Assembly: GCA_019155205.2 (NCBI GenBank)
Contig: JAHNZQ020000181.1
Location: 1,331,744 to 1,395,743 of the forward strand
Reading direction: 5' to 3'
DNA from: Gracilaria vermiculophylla
Taxonomy: Eukaryota; Rhodophyta; Florideophyceae; Gracilariales; Gracilariaceae
DNA length: 64,000 nt
This document shows positions 1 to 9,620 of the stretch, piece after piece. Both the position numbers and the translations under genes were made by a program. The first letter of the stretch is position 1, and every line of letters starts with the position of its first letter. The notes under the pieces were generated by a model. That model was given only the letters and a program-made list of their open reading frames with translations. It was not told where the DNA came from and made no database searches.

Positions 1-78
1 TTAACCACTTAACCCGACCCCCATTTGACATTCCCCCGCGACTTGCCCCCACCCCTCCCTCCTCTCTCCCCCGCCACC

Positions 79-1593
79 ATGTATCATTTATTGTCCCTTT
101 TCATACTTGGTGCGTATATCCAATCGCCATGTGCCCACGCGCAGCCGCTTGCTTACTTTCGAGATACCACGGGGGCCGCCGGCCTTTATGATTCTCGTAA
201 GCTCAAAAAGTACGGTGGGCCGACCGTCGTTGATCTTGATCGTGACGGCTACCCTGACCTTCTCTTCAATCACCACGACTCCGTCGCTTCTCAACTCTTC
301 TGGAACAACCGTGACGGTACATTCTCCAAATCTTCGTGGCAGCTTTGGCACGACATCCACGGGATTAATGCGTTCCCCGTCTCACCATGGACGAAAAACA
401 TGCGATTCACTCTCTCCGTCGGAGGCAATTATGGACGCAATCCGAACTCGCCGTACATGTACGAAGTGGATGCCGAAACGCGCATGGTGAGTTTGGTCAC
501 TGCCTCCGCCGGAATTTCGCTGAGGGGCGGTCGGGGTCGCACCGCCTTGTACATGGACTTGTCGAAACGAGCGCATCCATTCTGGCCCGATGTGCTTTAC
601 ATCAACGCCAAGGCGTTGAAAGGACCGACTCAGTTCGCGTACGAACAGGTGCGTGGCGGCTTTTTCCGACCGCGAAACATCGCGGGCCCGTTTCAGTTCA
701 TGGGAGATCAATTGGGTACTGTCACTGATATTGATGGCGATGGTATCATGGAAGTGCTCACGTATTGGACGCTGAGAGTTTGGAAAATCACTCGTCCGTT
801 CACGTTAAAGGAAATCACAAACAACGTGTTACCATCCGGAGTGACGTACAGAGGCGTGGCGGCTGTGGCTGAAATCGACTTTGACAACGACGGAGACTTT
901 GATCTGTACCTTGCGCGTTCGCGCATCGGCTGGTGGATGCCGCCCGGCCCCTACCACGACGTTCTACTAGAGAATCGAAACGGACGCTATGTGGATGTGA
1001 GTGAACGCGCACGAATTCCTCGGGGCTCAGAATCAAGAGGAGTGACTGCTGGTGATTTCAACAATGACGGATTTATCGATTTGCATGTGACCATGTACAA
1101 GTCGTTCGATATCATGCTGTTGAACCGGGGCGATGGGACATTCCGGTCCGTGAGTCAGCCCATTAATCGGCCGGGAAGTACGCGCGGCGATCACGCCGTG
1201 GCGTTTGACTACGACCGCGACGGACGGTTGGATCTGATATCCAGTCAGGGCGACCACAACGATGCGAAACTGGGCGGGTCGTACAGGCTATTCCGCAACG
1301 TTTCGCCGGCGAACAATAGGAGAAATTTTTTGACGCTGAGGGTGGGCAACCCGTGGAACAGGGCGTGCACCCCCTTGCACGCTGAAGTGTACGTTCAATC
1401 GGGAGGGTTAAGGATGAAGCAACGCGTGGGCTCGCCAGGTACGGCAGTTTCGAACTCATATCTGGAAATTTTGCACTTTGGGCTGGGCCGCAGGCGGTGG
1501 GTGAACCAAATTTTTGTCAGGTACTCTTGTGGCTTTGTGCTGTCCAAGAAGAATGTTGCGGCTGGTAGCACGGTGGATTTGGGATGGGTGTAG
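79..1593 (+). CDS. Secreted FG-GAP/ASPIC-UnbV repeat protein (CRTAC1-like)
   Basis: A 504-aa protein begun at the ATG at 79, which has a textbook GCCACCATG context; the frame is open back to 25 but has no earlier ATG. Residues 1-22 are a hydrophobic leader ending CAHA-QP, a likely signal peptide. Five Asp-rich calcium-type loops (DxDxDG-like) occur near residues 52, 217, 267, 326 and 377 (DLDRDG, DIDGDG, DFDNDG, DFNNDG, DYDRDG), each followed by the hydrophobic strand usual for FG-GAP/VCBS beta-propeller blades. The last ~80 residues resemble the ASPIC/UnbV domain of cartilage acidic protein 1 and bacterial relatives. Known relatives are extracellular or surface proteins; ligand and role here are unknown. 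No intron is needed. It converges with the fusion gene at 2227-4668 across a poly-G tract. Family assignment is firm, function is not. Confidence 0.85.
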   Translation: MYHLLSLFILGAYIQSPCAHAQPLAYFRDTTGAAGLYDSRKLKKYGGPTVVDLDRDGYPDLLFNHHDSVASQLFWNNRDGTFSKSSWQLWHDIHGINAFPVSPWTKNMRFTLSVGGNYGRNPNSPYMYEVDAETRMVSLVTASAGISLRGGRGRTALYMDLSKRAHPFWPDVLYINAKALKGPTQFAYEQVRGGFFRPRNIAGPFQFMGDQLGTVTDIDGDGIMEVLTYWTLRVWKITRPFTLKEITNNVLPSGVTYRGVAAVAEIDFDNDGDFDLYLARSRIGWWMPPGPYHDVLLENRNGRYVDVSERARIPRGSESRGVTAGDFNNDGFIDLHVTMYKSFDIMLLNRGDGTFRSVSQPINRPGSTRGDHAVAFDYDRDGRLDLISSQGDHNDAKLGGSYRLFRNVSPANNRRNFLTLRVGNPWNRACTPLHAEVYVQSGGLRMKQRVGSPGTAVSNSYLEILHFGLGRRRWVNQIFVRYSCGFVLSKKNVAAGSTVDLGWV

Positions 1594-1665
1594 TCCGCGG
1601 GGACGGTCGGACGAATCAAAGCGAGGATTGTTATTTTTTTTGTTGTTGGAAGCAGGGCTGTGGGG

Positions 1666-1669
<4 letters not shown>

Positions 1670-1697
<28 letters not shown>

Positions 1698-1701
1698 AAA
1701 G

Positions 1702-1772
<71 letters not shown>

Positions 1773-1777
1773 GGGGT

Positions 1778-1820
<43 letters not shown>
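1670..1820. repeat. Near-pure poly-G tract (~150 nt)
   Basis: About 150 consecutive bases are G except for AAA at 1698-1700, C at 1702 and single T at 1772 and 1777. It lies 76 nt after the stop of the FG-GAP gene. On the opposite strand it reads as poly-C and creates spurious polyproline or polyglycine frames. It could form stacked G-quadruplexes, or its length could be an assembly or base-calling artefact. Confidence 0.95.
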
Positions 1821-1821
<1 letters not shown>

Positions 1822-2226
1822 GGGCGGTGTAAAGCTGGGACGCAGGGGCGGGTGGGCGATAGGGCACGGTGACGCGCAGCCGTCTATTGACGCGAGGGTG
1901 GTGGTGGCGCGACGCGGCGCAGCGCGTTTCGGGGCCGATTGCGCCCGCACCATGTGAATAAAGCAAAAGGGGGCAGGGTGTAAGTGCCGCGTGGCGGCAA
2001 GACGTTTCATGGCTTAGCAGCTTACCGTCGAGAACCGTGGAGCGTTCTCCGCCGCTCTTCGTGGCACGGCCGCGCAAAGCAGCTGCACGGCGCGCGCGTG
2101 GCGCGCGCCGGCTTTGACACAGCGAGCAGCGCTCGCGAGTGATGCGACGCGCTGCACCGTGGGCGCAGCGCAGCGCGTGCACGGCGCGTGTCACCGAGCG
2201 AGCCGCCGCTCGTCACGAGGCCGCTG
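1821..2226. other. GC-rich intergenic spacer between convergent genes
   Basis: No gene is supported here. The stretch from about 2040 is very GC-rich with short CGCG-rich palindromic runs (for example GGCGCGCGCGTGGCGCGCGC near 2087). It should carry the 3' ends of both flanking convergent transcripts. AATAAA lies at 1957 on the plus strand, a possible poly(A) signal, though far from the FG-GAP stop. Confidence 0.5.
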
Positions 2227-4668
2227 TCAGCGGCCGTCACCCCGACGCTCCTCCCCCAGCATCCGCCGTCGCCCGCGCGCATCGGCCGCATCTCGCTTCA
2301 CCGCCGCCAAACCGCCACAACCCTCCTCATCCATACGCTTGTCCGCCAGCACACGCGCGCACCGCCCAATCAACCACCGCGCACACTCCACGCTCTTGTT
2401 GTACGAGTTCGATCCCATCTGCGATGCGCGTCGCCGCAGCACTTCCACGCTCGCCCCGATGCGCACCCAATGGTATCCGACCACCACGCGAGTCAAGTCC
2501 ACCAGCGCCTCTTCGTACACGCGTTTTAGTTTCTCAAACGCCATCAGCCTCGCGCCTTCGCCCTCATCACGTGCCTTTCCAAACAGCACAAAGTACTTCA
2601 CCAGTCGCGTGTGATATTCCTCCAATATTTTCGCCTCCCGCCCCTCGTCTCCGAGCACCTCCGCGCTCACTGCGCAAGCCAGCACATACGCCACGTCCAC
2701 ACCGGCGTGGCCCCATCCGCACCACTGGAAGTCAATCATTCCCACCTCGAGGTTCACATCCCCGTCTTCACCGCAGTTCGGTCGCCGTTTCCGGAAAAAC
2801 AAATTGGCCGCCTTTGCATCTCCGTGTATCAAAGTTCGCTCACCATGCTCCTCATGCAAGCCGTACCCATGCACAATCTCCGCACTTCCCATCGCATACC
2901 GTTCCAGCATCTCTCCAAAGTTCTCCGCGTCAATCACCTTCGACGCCGCTGCCACATCATCGAATACTTCTCCGAAACGTTGCCGGTGCTCCTTCCAATA
3001 CTGTGCCAGTTTTTCGAAGCAATCGCTTGCCTGGCGACTTGGTAACCAGTACGTTGCTTGACTCCACACGCTCCTTTTCACGTTCTCATACCCATCCATT
3101 TCACGTCCGTTCCAGAAGAACGCGTGAAAGCTGGCCAGCGCATCTATAGCAGCAATGCTCTCGTCGTAATTGAGCAGTCCACTTTGGTACCACCCCTCCC
3201 GCTCACCAAAGTCTTCCAACACGAACAGAAACCGACTGAATATTGCAGGTACGTTTTCCGTTGCCGCGTTAGATTCGATGTAGTGCGCCCTTACGATTCG
3301 AGCACGGTCGGTTCCAAACCGTTTGCATTCGGATGTATTGAGAAAGCCTGCCTCAACTTGATACGAACGAACGTCTCGCAACAATTTGTGTGGTGCGGTC
3401 TGCATTTTATACCGCACATGCTCGAGCTCGTCCATTGCTACTCGCTTTACAAACACGCGGTTGGTTTTTTCCTCACCGTCCGAGAAATGTAGCGACAGTC
3501 TGCAAGCGTTTGACATCAAGTACCTCACAGCACTTGATTCACGTGCTTCATATTGGGACACCTTTTTCCCTAAAACTTCGGAGAGCCACGCAGCTGTCAT
3601 TATGTTACCTGCGGTATCCAAGGCAATGTCCGTTGCTTGGGGACGTTCACCGATAATCAAGCCGCTGTCGTGAAGCAAATTATCGAACACCATCGCTTTC
3701 CTCCACGCATGGCACACCTGCAAATGGGCATTCTTTCCTCGCGCTTCACCAAAGCTCTTGCTCGACGCGAAGAAGCCATGTCCAGACACGCTCTCACAAC
3801 CATTGTACAGCAACTTGTTTCCAAAAAGGTCTGTGACTTTCCCCCCAGAGGCTGAGATGATAGCTTCCATAGCCGCTTGAATGGCACAGCGCTCCGAGCG
3901 GATCAGAATGCACAAATGTACTTCACCCCTGGCCACGGCAAGACTTTGCTGCACAAAGTCGGAACCTTGTGATGTCACACAAGGTCCAATGCACTTGAGG
4001 ATACCTTCAATATTACAGCGTTCCTCGAAACTCGAAGATAGCATCACAGTTATCTTCTTGTCCGCGCTTGCTGTGCTTTGCTGTTTTTCATAATGTATGT
4101 TCTGTACCCCGGAATCCACAATGGCAACAAGCCCGTGTTTTTCATCAAAAGCCGTACAAAAGACACTAGCAATAGACCTCCTGGCGACCGTGATACTGAT
4201 AAAGATGTCGAAGCCAGTAGTCCCTCTCTTCGAAGTCGTATGTGGATTATAGACCGCGTCAACTAAAACTGCGGTTTCCTCTTTCGACATGCCGCGAAAA
4301 TGATTCGGAATGTCAAACTGAAATGCAACTTCATCGATGACGAGCGAAGGAGAAGACGAGACAATCTGGTCATTCTTCGTTCCATCTGTCCTGGTAATCT
4401 GAACATTCAGTGCGATGCACTTTGAGCCAAGATACTCTTTTACTCTGGTCTTCAAGCTTGCGGCTAATGCCTCGACGGTAGCAGGTGTTATTTGATATTT
4501 GACGTTAGGCGCTCGGCTGTTCACCCCATCCTGACGAGTTAAAACACTCTCGCAGGAAAATTGCGCAGCTGTGTGCGCCACATTCTGGCAGTGATGCAGT
4601 ACCTTCCTTGTCTCAAAGATGGCATCGGGATGTCCCTGAGTAACACATTTCTTCCTGGACGCAGACAT
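2227..4668 (-). CDS. Fusion: degenerate IMPase/BPNT-like domain + CHK/APH-type kinase
   Basis: An 813-aa protein read from the ATG at 4668; the codon just upstream is an in-frame GTG. Residues ~20-330 follow the fold pattern of the inositol-monophosphatase / 3'(2'),5'-bisphosphate nucleotidase family, including ASGGKVTDLFG near 275 and YNG near 289. However, the metal site DP(I/L)DGT reads VDAVYNP (~137-143), and the WDxAA motif reads CAIQAAMEAII with no Asp (~262). This domain is probably not an active phosphatase. Residues ~400-760 are a CHK/aminoglycoside-phosphotransferase-like kinase: VFVKRV lysine strand, RDVRSYQVEAGFL helix glutamate, catalytic HGDAKAANLF (~615) and IDFQWCGWGHAGVDVAY (~645). 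These kinase residues look intact. Substrate is unknown; relatives phosphorylate small hydroxylated molecules. The C-terminal ~45 residues are charged and low-complexity. The domain calls are strong; the pseudo-phosphatase idea is inference. Confidence 0.8.
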   Translation of the reverse strand: MSASRKKCVTQGHPDAIFETRKVLHHCQNVAHTAAQFSCESVLTRQDGVNSRAPNVKYQITPATVEALAASLKTRVKEYLGSKCIALNVQITRTDGTKNDQIVSSSPSLVIDEVAFQFDIPNHFRGMSKEETAVLVDAVYNPHTTSKRGTTGFDIFISITVARRSIASVFCTAFDEKHGLVAIVDSGVQNIHYEKQQSTASADKKITVMLSSSFEERCNIEGILKCIGPCVTSQGSDFVQQSLAVARGEVHLCILIRSERCAIQAAMEAIISASGGKVTDLFGNKLLYNGCESVSGHGFFASSKSFGEARGKNAHLQVCHAWRKAMVFDNLLHDSGLIIGERPQATDIALDTAGNIMTAAWLSEVLGKKVSQYEARESSAVRYLMSNACRLSLHFSDGEEKTNRVFVKRVAMDELEHVRYKMQTAPHKLLRDVRSYQVEAGFLNTSECKRFGTDRARIVRAHYIESNAATENVPAIFSRFLFVLEDFGEREGWYQSGLLNYDESIAAIDALASFHAFFWNGREMDGYENVKRSVWSQATYWLPSRQASDCFEKLAQYWKEHRQRFGEVFDDVAAASKVIDAENFGEMLERYAMGSAEIVHGYGLHEEHGERTLIHGDAKAANLFFRKRRPNCGEDGDVNLEVGMIDFQWCGWGHAGVDVAYVLACAVSAEVLGDEGREAKILEEYHTRLVKYFVLFGKARDEGEGARLMAFEKLKRVYEEALVDLTRVVVGYHWVRIGASVEVLRRRASQMGSNSYNKSVECARWLIGRCARVLADKRMDEEGCGGLAAVKRDAADARGRRRMLGEERRGDGR

Positions 4669-6364
4669 CACGGTAGGAGTTTCACCTTTAGCGTGGCTTT
4701 ACCTGTACCGAATACAACCCCGCATGGAAAGCTAAGAGGATGTCTACCACACAACTATTTTTCCAAAACAATACAAAAAGAAAGAAAACTGCGATTTTTT
4801 TTTAAACTCCGCCCTTTCTATTTCTTTTTTGTCAGATTGCACAGGTAAGAGCATCTCCACCAATGCCATCAGAAAATCAAAATACAGTGGGGTACACGCA
4901 GTAGTGCCACTATGTGCCAAAGGCGTTTGACAGGCACTAATGCGAGTTGGGCAATATTCAAAACAACAAATCCAACCCTCTCGTTCACCGGGTGACCCTC
5001 ACCCCAATAACTCAGTAATGAGCATTTGACGTTTATCCTTTGACGTCTCACTCCGTTTTGCTCGCAGCAGAGCTGTTTTGGCTCTTCCCAAGTAGAAAAC
5101 AGCATCAGACACTGCACTGTTCCCAGCAACCTCTTCAATGCCTTGAAAAAGCAACTGTATATCATGCTCATAAGGCAGCGGTACAACAATTCCATTGTAC
5201 TCATCACTATCCGCAACCTACACCTCTTTCTCTCCATGCTCTCCCACTACATCAACAATGTCGAGCGCATCCTCGACCATAGCCTCACGCACGTTATAAT
5301 CCTCTTCAATATTTACCCACTTCTCAACATCACTAGCCTCAATAGTTTCAAGAACCTGCTCTTTAAAAGTATCAGTAGCTTTAAAATTAATTGATAAGGT
5401 GCATATCGCTTCAATATCTTTCCTTCTACAGAGTTAATATCTGCTTTATAAAGCACTGGCAAAGCCTTTGCCATTCGCCAACATCTTGCAATCGCAGTAG
5501 AACTCACTTCTTCCCAGCTCGTAAGACCGAGATGGCACACATCCAGCATATGTGGGTCAAATCCATCCTCTAAGCCTCGCATTCCTCTCTTCGCTAATGA
5601 TGCGTTTTGCCGAGTCTTCCTTGTTTCAACATCTTCAACTATTTTGCGCAAAAGCAGTGCACGATACCTCCGTTTAAATGCCGCGATAACTCCCATGTTC
5701 ATCGGTTGCTGAAATGATGTGCAGTTTGGAGGGAGGGTGAGTATCTGTACTTGCCCTCTTATGTTCGCCAAATCAGCAGCATGTGGGCCGCAATTATCCA
5801 TGAGGAGCACACATGGGCGAGATGTAAACTTTCGTACAAATGGGAGGACGATGCTAAGAAACCACTTCCGAATCGTTGTAGTATCCGACCATGCGTTCTT
5901 TTGACTAAAATAAGGAACTGGCGGTGACCCCAAGCGGAAGCAACGCGGACTCTTGGCGGTACCAATAATATCAATTGGGGCTTTTGCAGATCCATCTGCG
6001 TTGGTACAAACGTAGGTCGTAATTCTGTCCTTGGCTTTCATTGCTTTGGTGCTTCGAACATACTTGCGGGATTCGTGAAAAGCTAAAAATGTTCTTCGTG
6101 GGAGAAGTTTGTAGAACACTCCTATCTCGTCAACGTTAAAGATACAGTCAATGTCGTACTGCTTCAGGTTTTCTCGTAACAAACTCATTTCTGCAGCAAC
6201 GCTTACTGCCGATACGCTCCCAGCTTCTCTAGACAATTAAACGGATCGAAGCGCATACCGCTTGAAAAACTTTGATACCCATCCATTGGAATCCCAAATT
6301 TGTTCCCATTTACTTTTGAGTTGCTCAGAGTCAGATGTTAATAGTAGCCGATCGCGAGCCATAA

Positions 6365-6514
6365 GTGTAGTACAGTGGCTCCTACGAAATTATGGTGGTT
6401 TGCCCTTATGGCATAATATTCCTAAGGAGGGTTCGTAATTTATTAGCTGGGCCACGTGGTGCATAATATTGCCTGCGTGCGCTACAGTATCCTTAAGGTA
6501 CGGTAGAATTTATT
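6365..6514. repeat. Unclassified inverted-repeat element, copy 1 (partial, runs into gap)
   Basis: Begins GTGTAGTACAGTGGCTCCTA and matches 31353-31500 through TATGGTGG..., AAGGAGGGTTCGTA, TATTG/TTAGCTG..., CGTGGTGCATA and ACGGTAGAATTTAT. It sits inside the Tigger transposase gene and its distal part is lost in the N gap. Confidence 0.75.
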
Positions 6515-6614
6515 NNNNNNNNNNNNNNNNNNNNNNNNNNNNNNNNNNNNNNNNNNNNNNNNNNNNNNNNNNNNNNNNNNNNNNNNNNNNNNNNNNNNNN
6601 NNNNNNNNNNNNNN
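6515..6614. other. Assembly gap (100 N)
   Basis: Exactly 100 unknown bases, the usual placeholder for a gap of unknown size. By comparison with the 560-bp copy at 31351-31910, about 0.4 kb of repeat is probably missing here. Confidence 0.98.
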
Positions 6615-7223
6615 ATGATCTGTGGCGCGTTTAATGTTGGTAACAGTGCGTCGGGATATGGAGAACTGACGCATAACGGTTGATGCATTACATCCTGTTG
6701 AAAGCATTCGAGCAATTTGAATTTGCTGACCGATGGTGAGTTTGGTTCCCTATTCGATAGGCTGAGATGATGGCGACATCATTGCGGCTGCTGCCTCTTG
6801 TCGGGGAGAGCGGATGGCGCCGCTTGGAGATCTTCAGATCGTTTTGCGGTCGTATTTGCTCTGTTTGTGAGCAGTGCTCCTACATCTCCCGCCAAGGTGT
6901 GCTGCGTTAGCAAGGGTGGCACTATTTAGAGGACGGCACTGCTAAAAGTTGCACTATTGCGAGGCCCCCCCCTGTATCATATTTGGTTATTTGATGCGCT
7001 TCATACCTTATATCTCCACCGGTGCATCAAACGAACAAACAAGAGTTTATCGAATCAAATAGAAGGTTCAAATTCTGAATATTTGAACCTGAAATATAGA
7101 CCCCCAGAGCAAAGTGTCATCCACGTTGTGTTGTCCAATTAGGCTCCTAACAATACAGTTAGCGCCAAATACCGAAACGCTAGTGAGAAGCTACAGACCC
7201 GCACACACTAAAGCCATGACATA

Positions 7224-8190
7224 CAGTCTGTTTCAAAATCATAACACGTTGGTGTCAAAGTAGAAAAATGATGATTTTGGTACTGTTCGCCTACAAAATT
7301 GAGTTTCAAAATAAATTCAAGTCCAAAAACCGTTTCAAAAATATAACAACTTTATCAACTTTAAATCTCTTTTGGCGACTCAGGAACTAGTTTTCCCACC
7401 GTTTTGCTGAATAACGCTACTACAACGTTTCGGCGTTGAATTGATGTAGCCATTAACTGTCAAAACTGAAATATTGTCCCGGCAATTCTTAATACAGTTT
7501 CTTAAATCAAAAACTGGGCTAAATTGCCTGCCATGGCCATAAACCATTCCTGATAATAAACCCCATATATATTCAATGGGGTTAAAGTCCGGTGAGCGCG
7601 CTGGCCATTCCATGACATGAATGCTTGCTTCTTGTAGCCAGTCTGACACCAATTTAGATTTGTATACTAGGGCATTATCTTGTTGAAAAATAAAATTTTC
7701 TTCGTGTACACAATATCGAAAAGATAGCGTGTAGTTATAAAGAACTTTTTGATAGCATGCGGAGTCCATATTTTTATCAATAAGGGCTATTTCTGTTTTT
7801 CGATACTTTGTTATACCAGCCCATACCAGTACAGAACCGCCTCCAAAATTTCTTGTATAAAACTCTGAACGTTTCTTTCTAAGGTCATGCCAGTAGTACT
7901 TAAAACAATCTGGACCATCCAAGTTAAACTTTTTTTCATCAGAACATATGGCTGTGTTCCATTGATCTTTCTAATGTGCCATATTTGCAAACTAAGAAAT
8001 TCTTTTTTGCTTATGATGATCTTCCAAAAAGAAAGTTTTCCTCATCCTTTTAGCCATAGCCATATTGATGGATGTTGATGATGTATCGTTATCATTATGA
8101 AACGGTTTTTACGTATGTGCTCTGCAAAAGGCGCACAACAGTACTGCTTTGGCGCGTTTTTCAGGCGTGATATGATTTTGAAACGCACTG
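7224..8190 (-). mobile_element. Tc1-like element A (967 bp, internally truncated)
   Basis: Flanked by TA (7222-7223, 8191-8192). Left end CAGTCTGTTTCAAAATCATA and right end (complement) CAGTGCGTTTCAAAATCATA share the diagnostic AAAATCATA. An inner direct repeat CGTTTCAAAAATATAAC at 7331 lies 102 bp inside the left end, and a similar one is near 8098. This is the IR/DR layout known from some Tc1 transposons. It carries the catalytic half of a transposase but no N-terminal DNA-binding part. Confidence 0.7.
7380..8063 (-). pseudogene. Tc1-like transposase, catalytic region
   Basis: Reading from ATG 8063, the frame shows a KRMRKTFFLEDHHKQKR segment, two in-frame TAG codons, then CSDEKKFNLDGPD (first catalytic Asp), GGGSVLVWAGI, FQQDNALVYKS (second Asp) and EWPARSPDFNPIEYIWG (third acidic residue, DFNPIE). 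These are the DDE motifs of Tc1-like transposases. The N-terminal helix-turn-helix domains found in full-length (~340 aa) members are missing. The long uninterrupted part is 7380-7922. Confidence 0.8.
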
Positions 8191-8192
8191 TA

Positions 8193-9477
8193 CAGTGCGT
8201 TTCAAAAGTATAGGACTGTGCAAAATCGCGCCTAAATACGGATGTTTGCCGCCTGTAGCCACTCCCCTTCGTTAAAACCCTCAAAAACGCGTTTCAAAAG
8301 TATAGGACATCTCAAACTCGCACGTGATTCTTTCTACAACAAGTTGTTTTCTTTTCTCAGAAAGACATAAGATCTTCTAACTTAAAAGCTTATAACACCA
8401 TACTTCAAACAGTATATTAAATCTGTACTTTTGTTCTGATTTTTTACCATTTTCATAAAATATTTACTGTAATATTAAAAGAAAGTGATATTGATAGCTT
8501 AACAATGCTCTGCTACAACAATAAGCATAACGTTTTGCAAAAATATTATCCTGACAGCGTATTTTGCACTAAAAAACCCATGAAAAGAACGATAGATTTA
8601 CAAAACATTGATTAAAAAATAATAGAAAACGCTTTAAAATCCTTTCGGTTTATAAAACTGAACAAAATTTCCTTTTGAAAGCTGCAAATAAACGTAACAT
8701 GGTGCAACAGTGTTCGATGATCATTGAAAAAAATAAAGCTGCAAAAAGAATGTGTTTTATATTAAGTTAAACTTTGATAAAGATGAACAACAGTGTTTTA
8801 TATATTGCTATCATAAGCCGAAAAGATCAAACAAAACTTAAACATAGAAAAGTTTTATTAGAGCTTATATTATGCTATGCACTAGGCCGCTGATGAAAAT
8901 AACTACACATAAAGCCTTTTCAGTAAGCATTTTAGACTCAAAAAGGCTTACAAATCCTTTCACACAACTTTTTATTAAATTTTACGTATCTGATCAGAAA
9001 CTTAAACTGGTTTTTCACTAAGGTAGCGCCGTTGTTTACTAGTCTATATCAATGAAAAACCTTCTTCGTTTGCTATAAATTAATGGCAAGCAGTTACTTA
9101 CGCGTTAGGTTCACTTGAACCCTTTTGAAAATGAATAAGGTGTACTGGTTAGAATGCTTTATGGCCATTCTTGGCCAATCTGAACAGGTTTTGATTAAAG
9201 CAAAAGTATTGGAAAAAGCTCGAAAACTATGAATATTTATACTATGCGACATTAAAGGAACGCGATGTAAAAGCGTTGAATTAGTATTATTTAGTACACA
9301 AAAGCGTTAATCAACTAGTGAAGAAGGCAAAATGAAGTTTGAAAGTGAAATGTCCTATGATTTTGAAACGGATTTTTAACTTGAAGTTCTTTGAAAACTG
9401 ATTTTGGTAGGACTACAGTACTAAAAACGATGATTTGCATCAAAATGCCAGGTGTTCTATACTTTTGAAACAGACTT
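8193..9477. mobile_element. Tc1-like element B (1285 bp, non-autonomous)
   Basis: Flanked by TA (8191-8192 shared with element A, and 9478-9479). Left end CAGTGCGTTTCAAAAGTATAG and right end (complement) AAGTCTGTTTCAAAAGTATAG share AAAAGTATAG, distinct from element A. Inner repeats are at 8292 and 9361, the latter 102 bp inside the right end. The interior is AT-rich with no supported gene, so it would need a transposase supplied elsewhere. Confidence 0.7.
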
Positions 9478-9620
9478 TATCAAAACCAGGCAAACGAGCA
9501 AGTACAACAGCGAAAAAGACACTTACTGCCACAGATTCCAATGGATAACCCACGAACTCTATCCACCAGCAGCTCACTACCACCAACAATGTTGTTGTTT
9601 TTGATGCAGGGTTGAGGGGG

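Larger units (their letters stand above)
4999..6782 (-). pseudogene. Tigger/pogo-like DDE_1 transposase, broken
   Basis: Read from a possible ATG at 6782. A psq/CENP-B-type helix-turn-helix (LTIGQQIQIARML...SISRRTVTNIKR) lies at ~6745-6615. It is interrupted by an inserted repeat and a 100-N gap, then resumes at ~6365 with a CENP-B-like NGWVSKFFKRY segment. The catalytic part follows with IFNVDEIG (first Asp) and LLMDNCGPHA (second Asp), then a C-terminal tail ending ITELLG before TGA at 4999-5001. Lesions: TAG near 6750, the insertion, TAA at 6237-6239 and a frameshift near 5390, after which the tail continues in another frame. Order and motifs are those of Tigger/jerky transposases. It cannot make an active enzyme. 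Confidence 0.8.
4885..6974 (-). mobile_element. Tigger/pogo-type DNA transposon relic
   Basis: The element is flanked by TA on both sides (4883-4884 and 6975-6976). Its ends begin CAGTGGGGTACACGCAGTAG on the left and, in complement, CAGGGGGGGGCCTCGCAATAG on the right; both continue into a shared AGTGC-type block. Flanking Harbinger sequence is continuous once the element is removed, which confirms the boundaries. It holds a broken DDE_1 transposase and a later insertion at 6365-6614. Confidence 0.78.
4849..9620 (+). mobile_element. Harbinger-type element end fragment, split by later insertions
   Basis: The inverted-repeat end GAGCATCTCCACCAATGCC at 4849-4867 is the same as the right end of the Harbinger element at 51014-55071 and is preceded by TAA, a plausible 3-bp target duplication. 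The sequence then continues, with insertions removed, through 6977-7221 (matching the complement of ~54880-55045) and 9480-9595 (matching the complement of ~54700-54810). This last part reaches the start codon of the partner ORF (ATG 9541, equal to ATG 54733). Beyond ~9600 similarity fades, so the copy is truncated. Two insertions divide it: Tigger 4885-6974 and the Tc1 pair 7224-9477. Confidence 0.75.

Noticed and set aside
1456..2194. Long open frames of polyproline or polyglycine on both strands
   Set aside because: They are made by the G homopolymer and have no other coding signal.
2139..3149. 336-codon plus-strand frame
   Set aside because: Antisense to the kinase half of the fusion gene; its Arg/Pro/Ser-rich makeup reflects GC-rich complement.
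6482..6715. Two frames with a run of unknown residues
   Set aside because: They cross the 100-N gap; one of them partly covers the real Tigger helix-turn-helix, which is annotated as pseudogene.
7055..7085. tRNA-like T-loop phrase GGTTCAAATTC
   Set aside because: No acceptor stem or anticodon arm around it, and it lies in Harbinger sequence shared with 54.9 kb.
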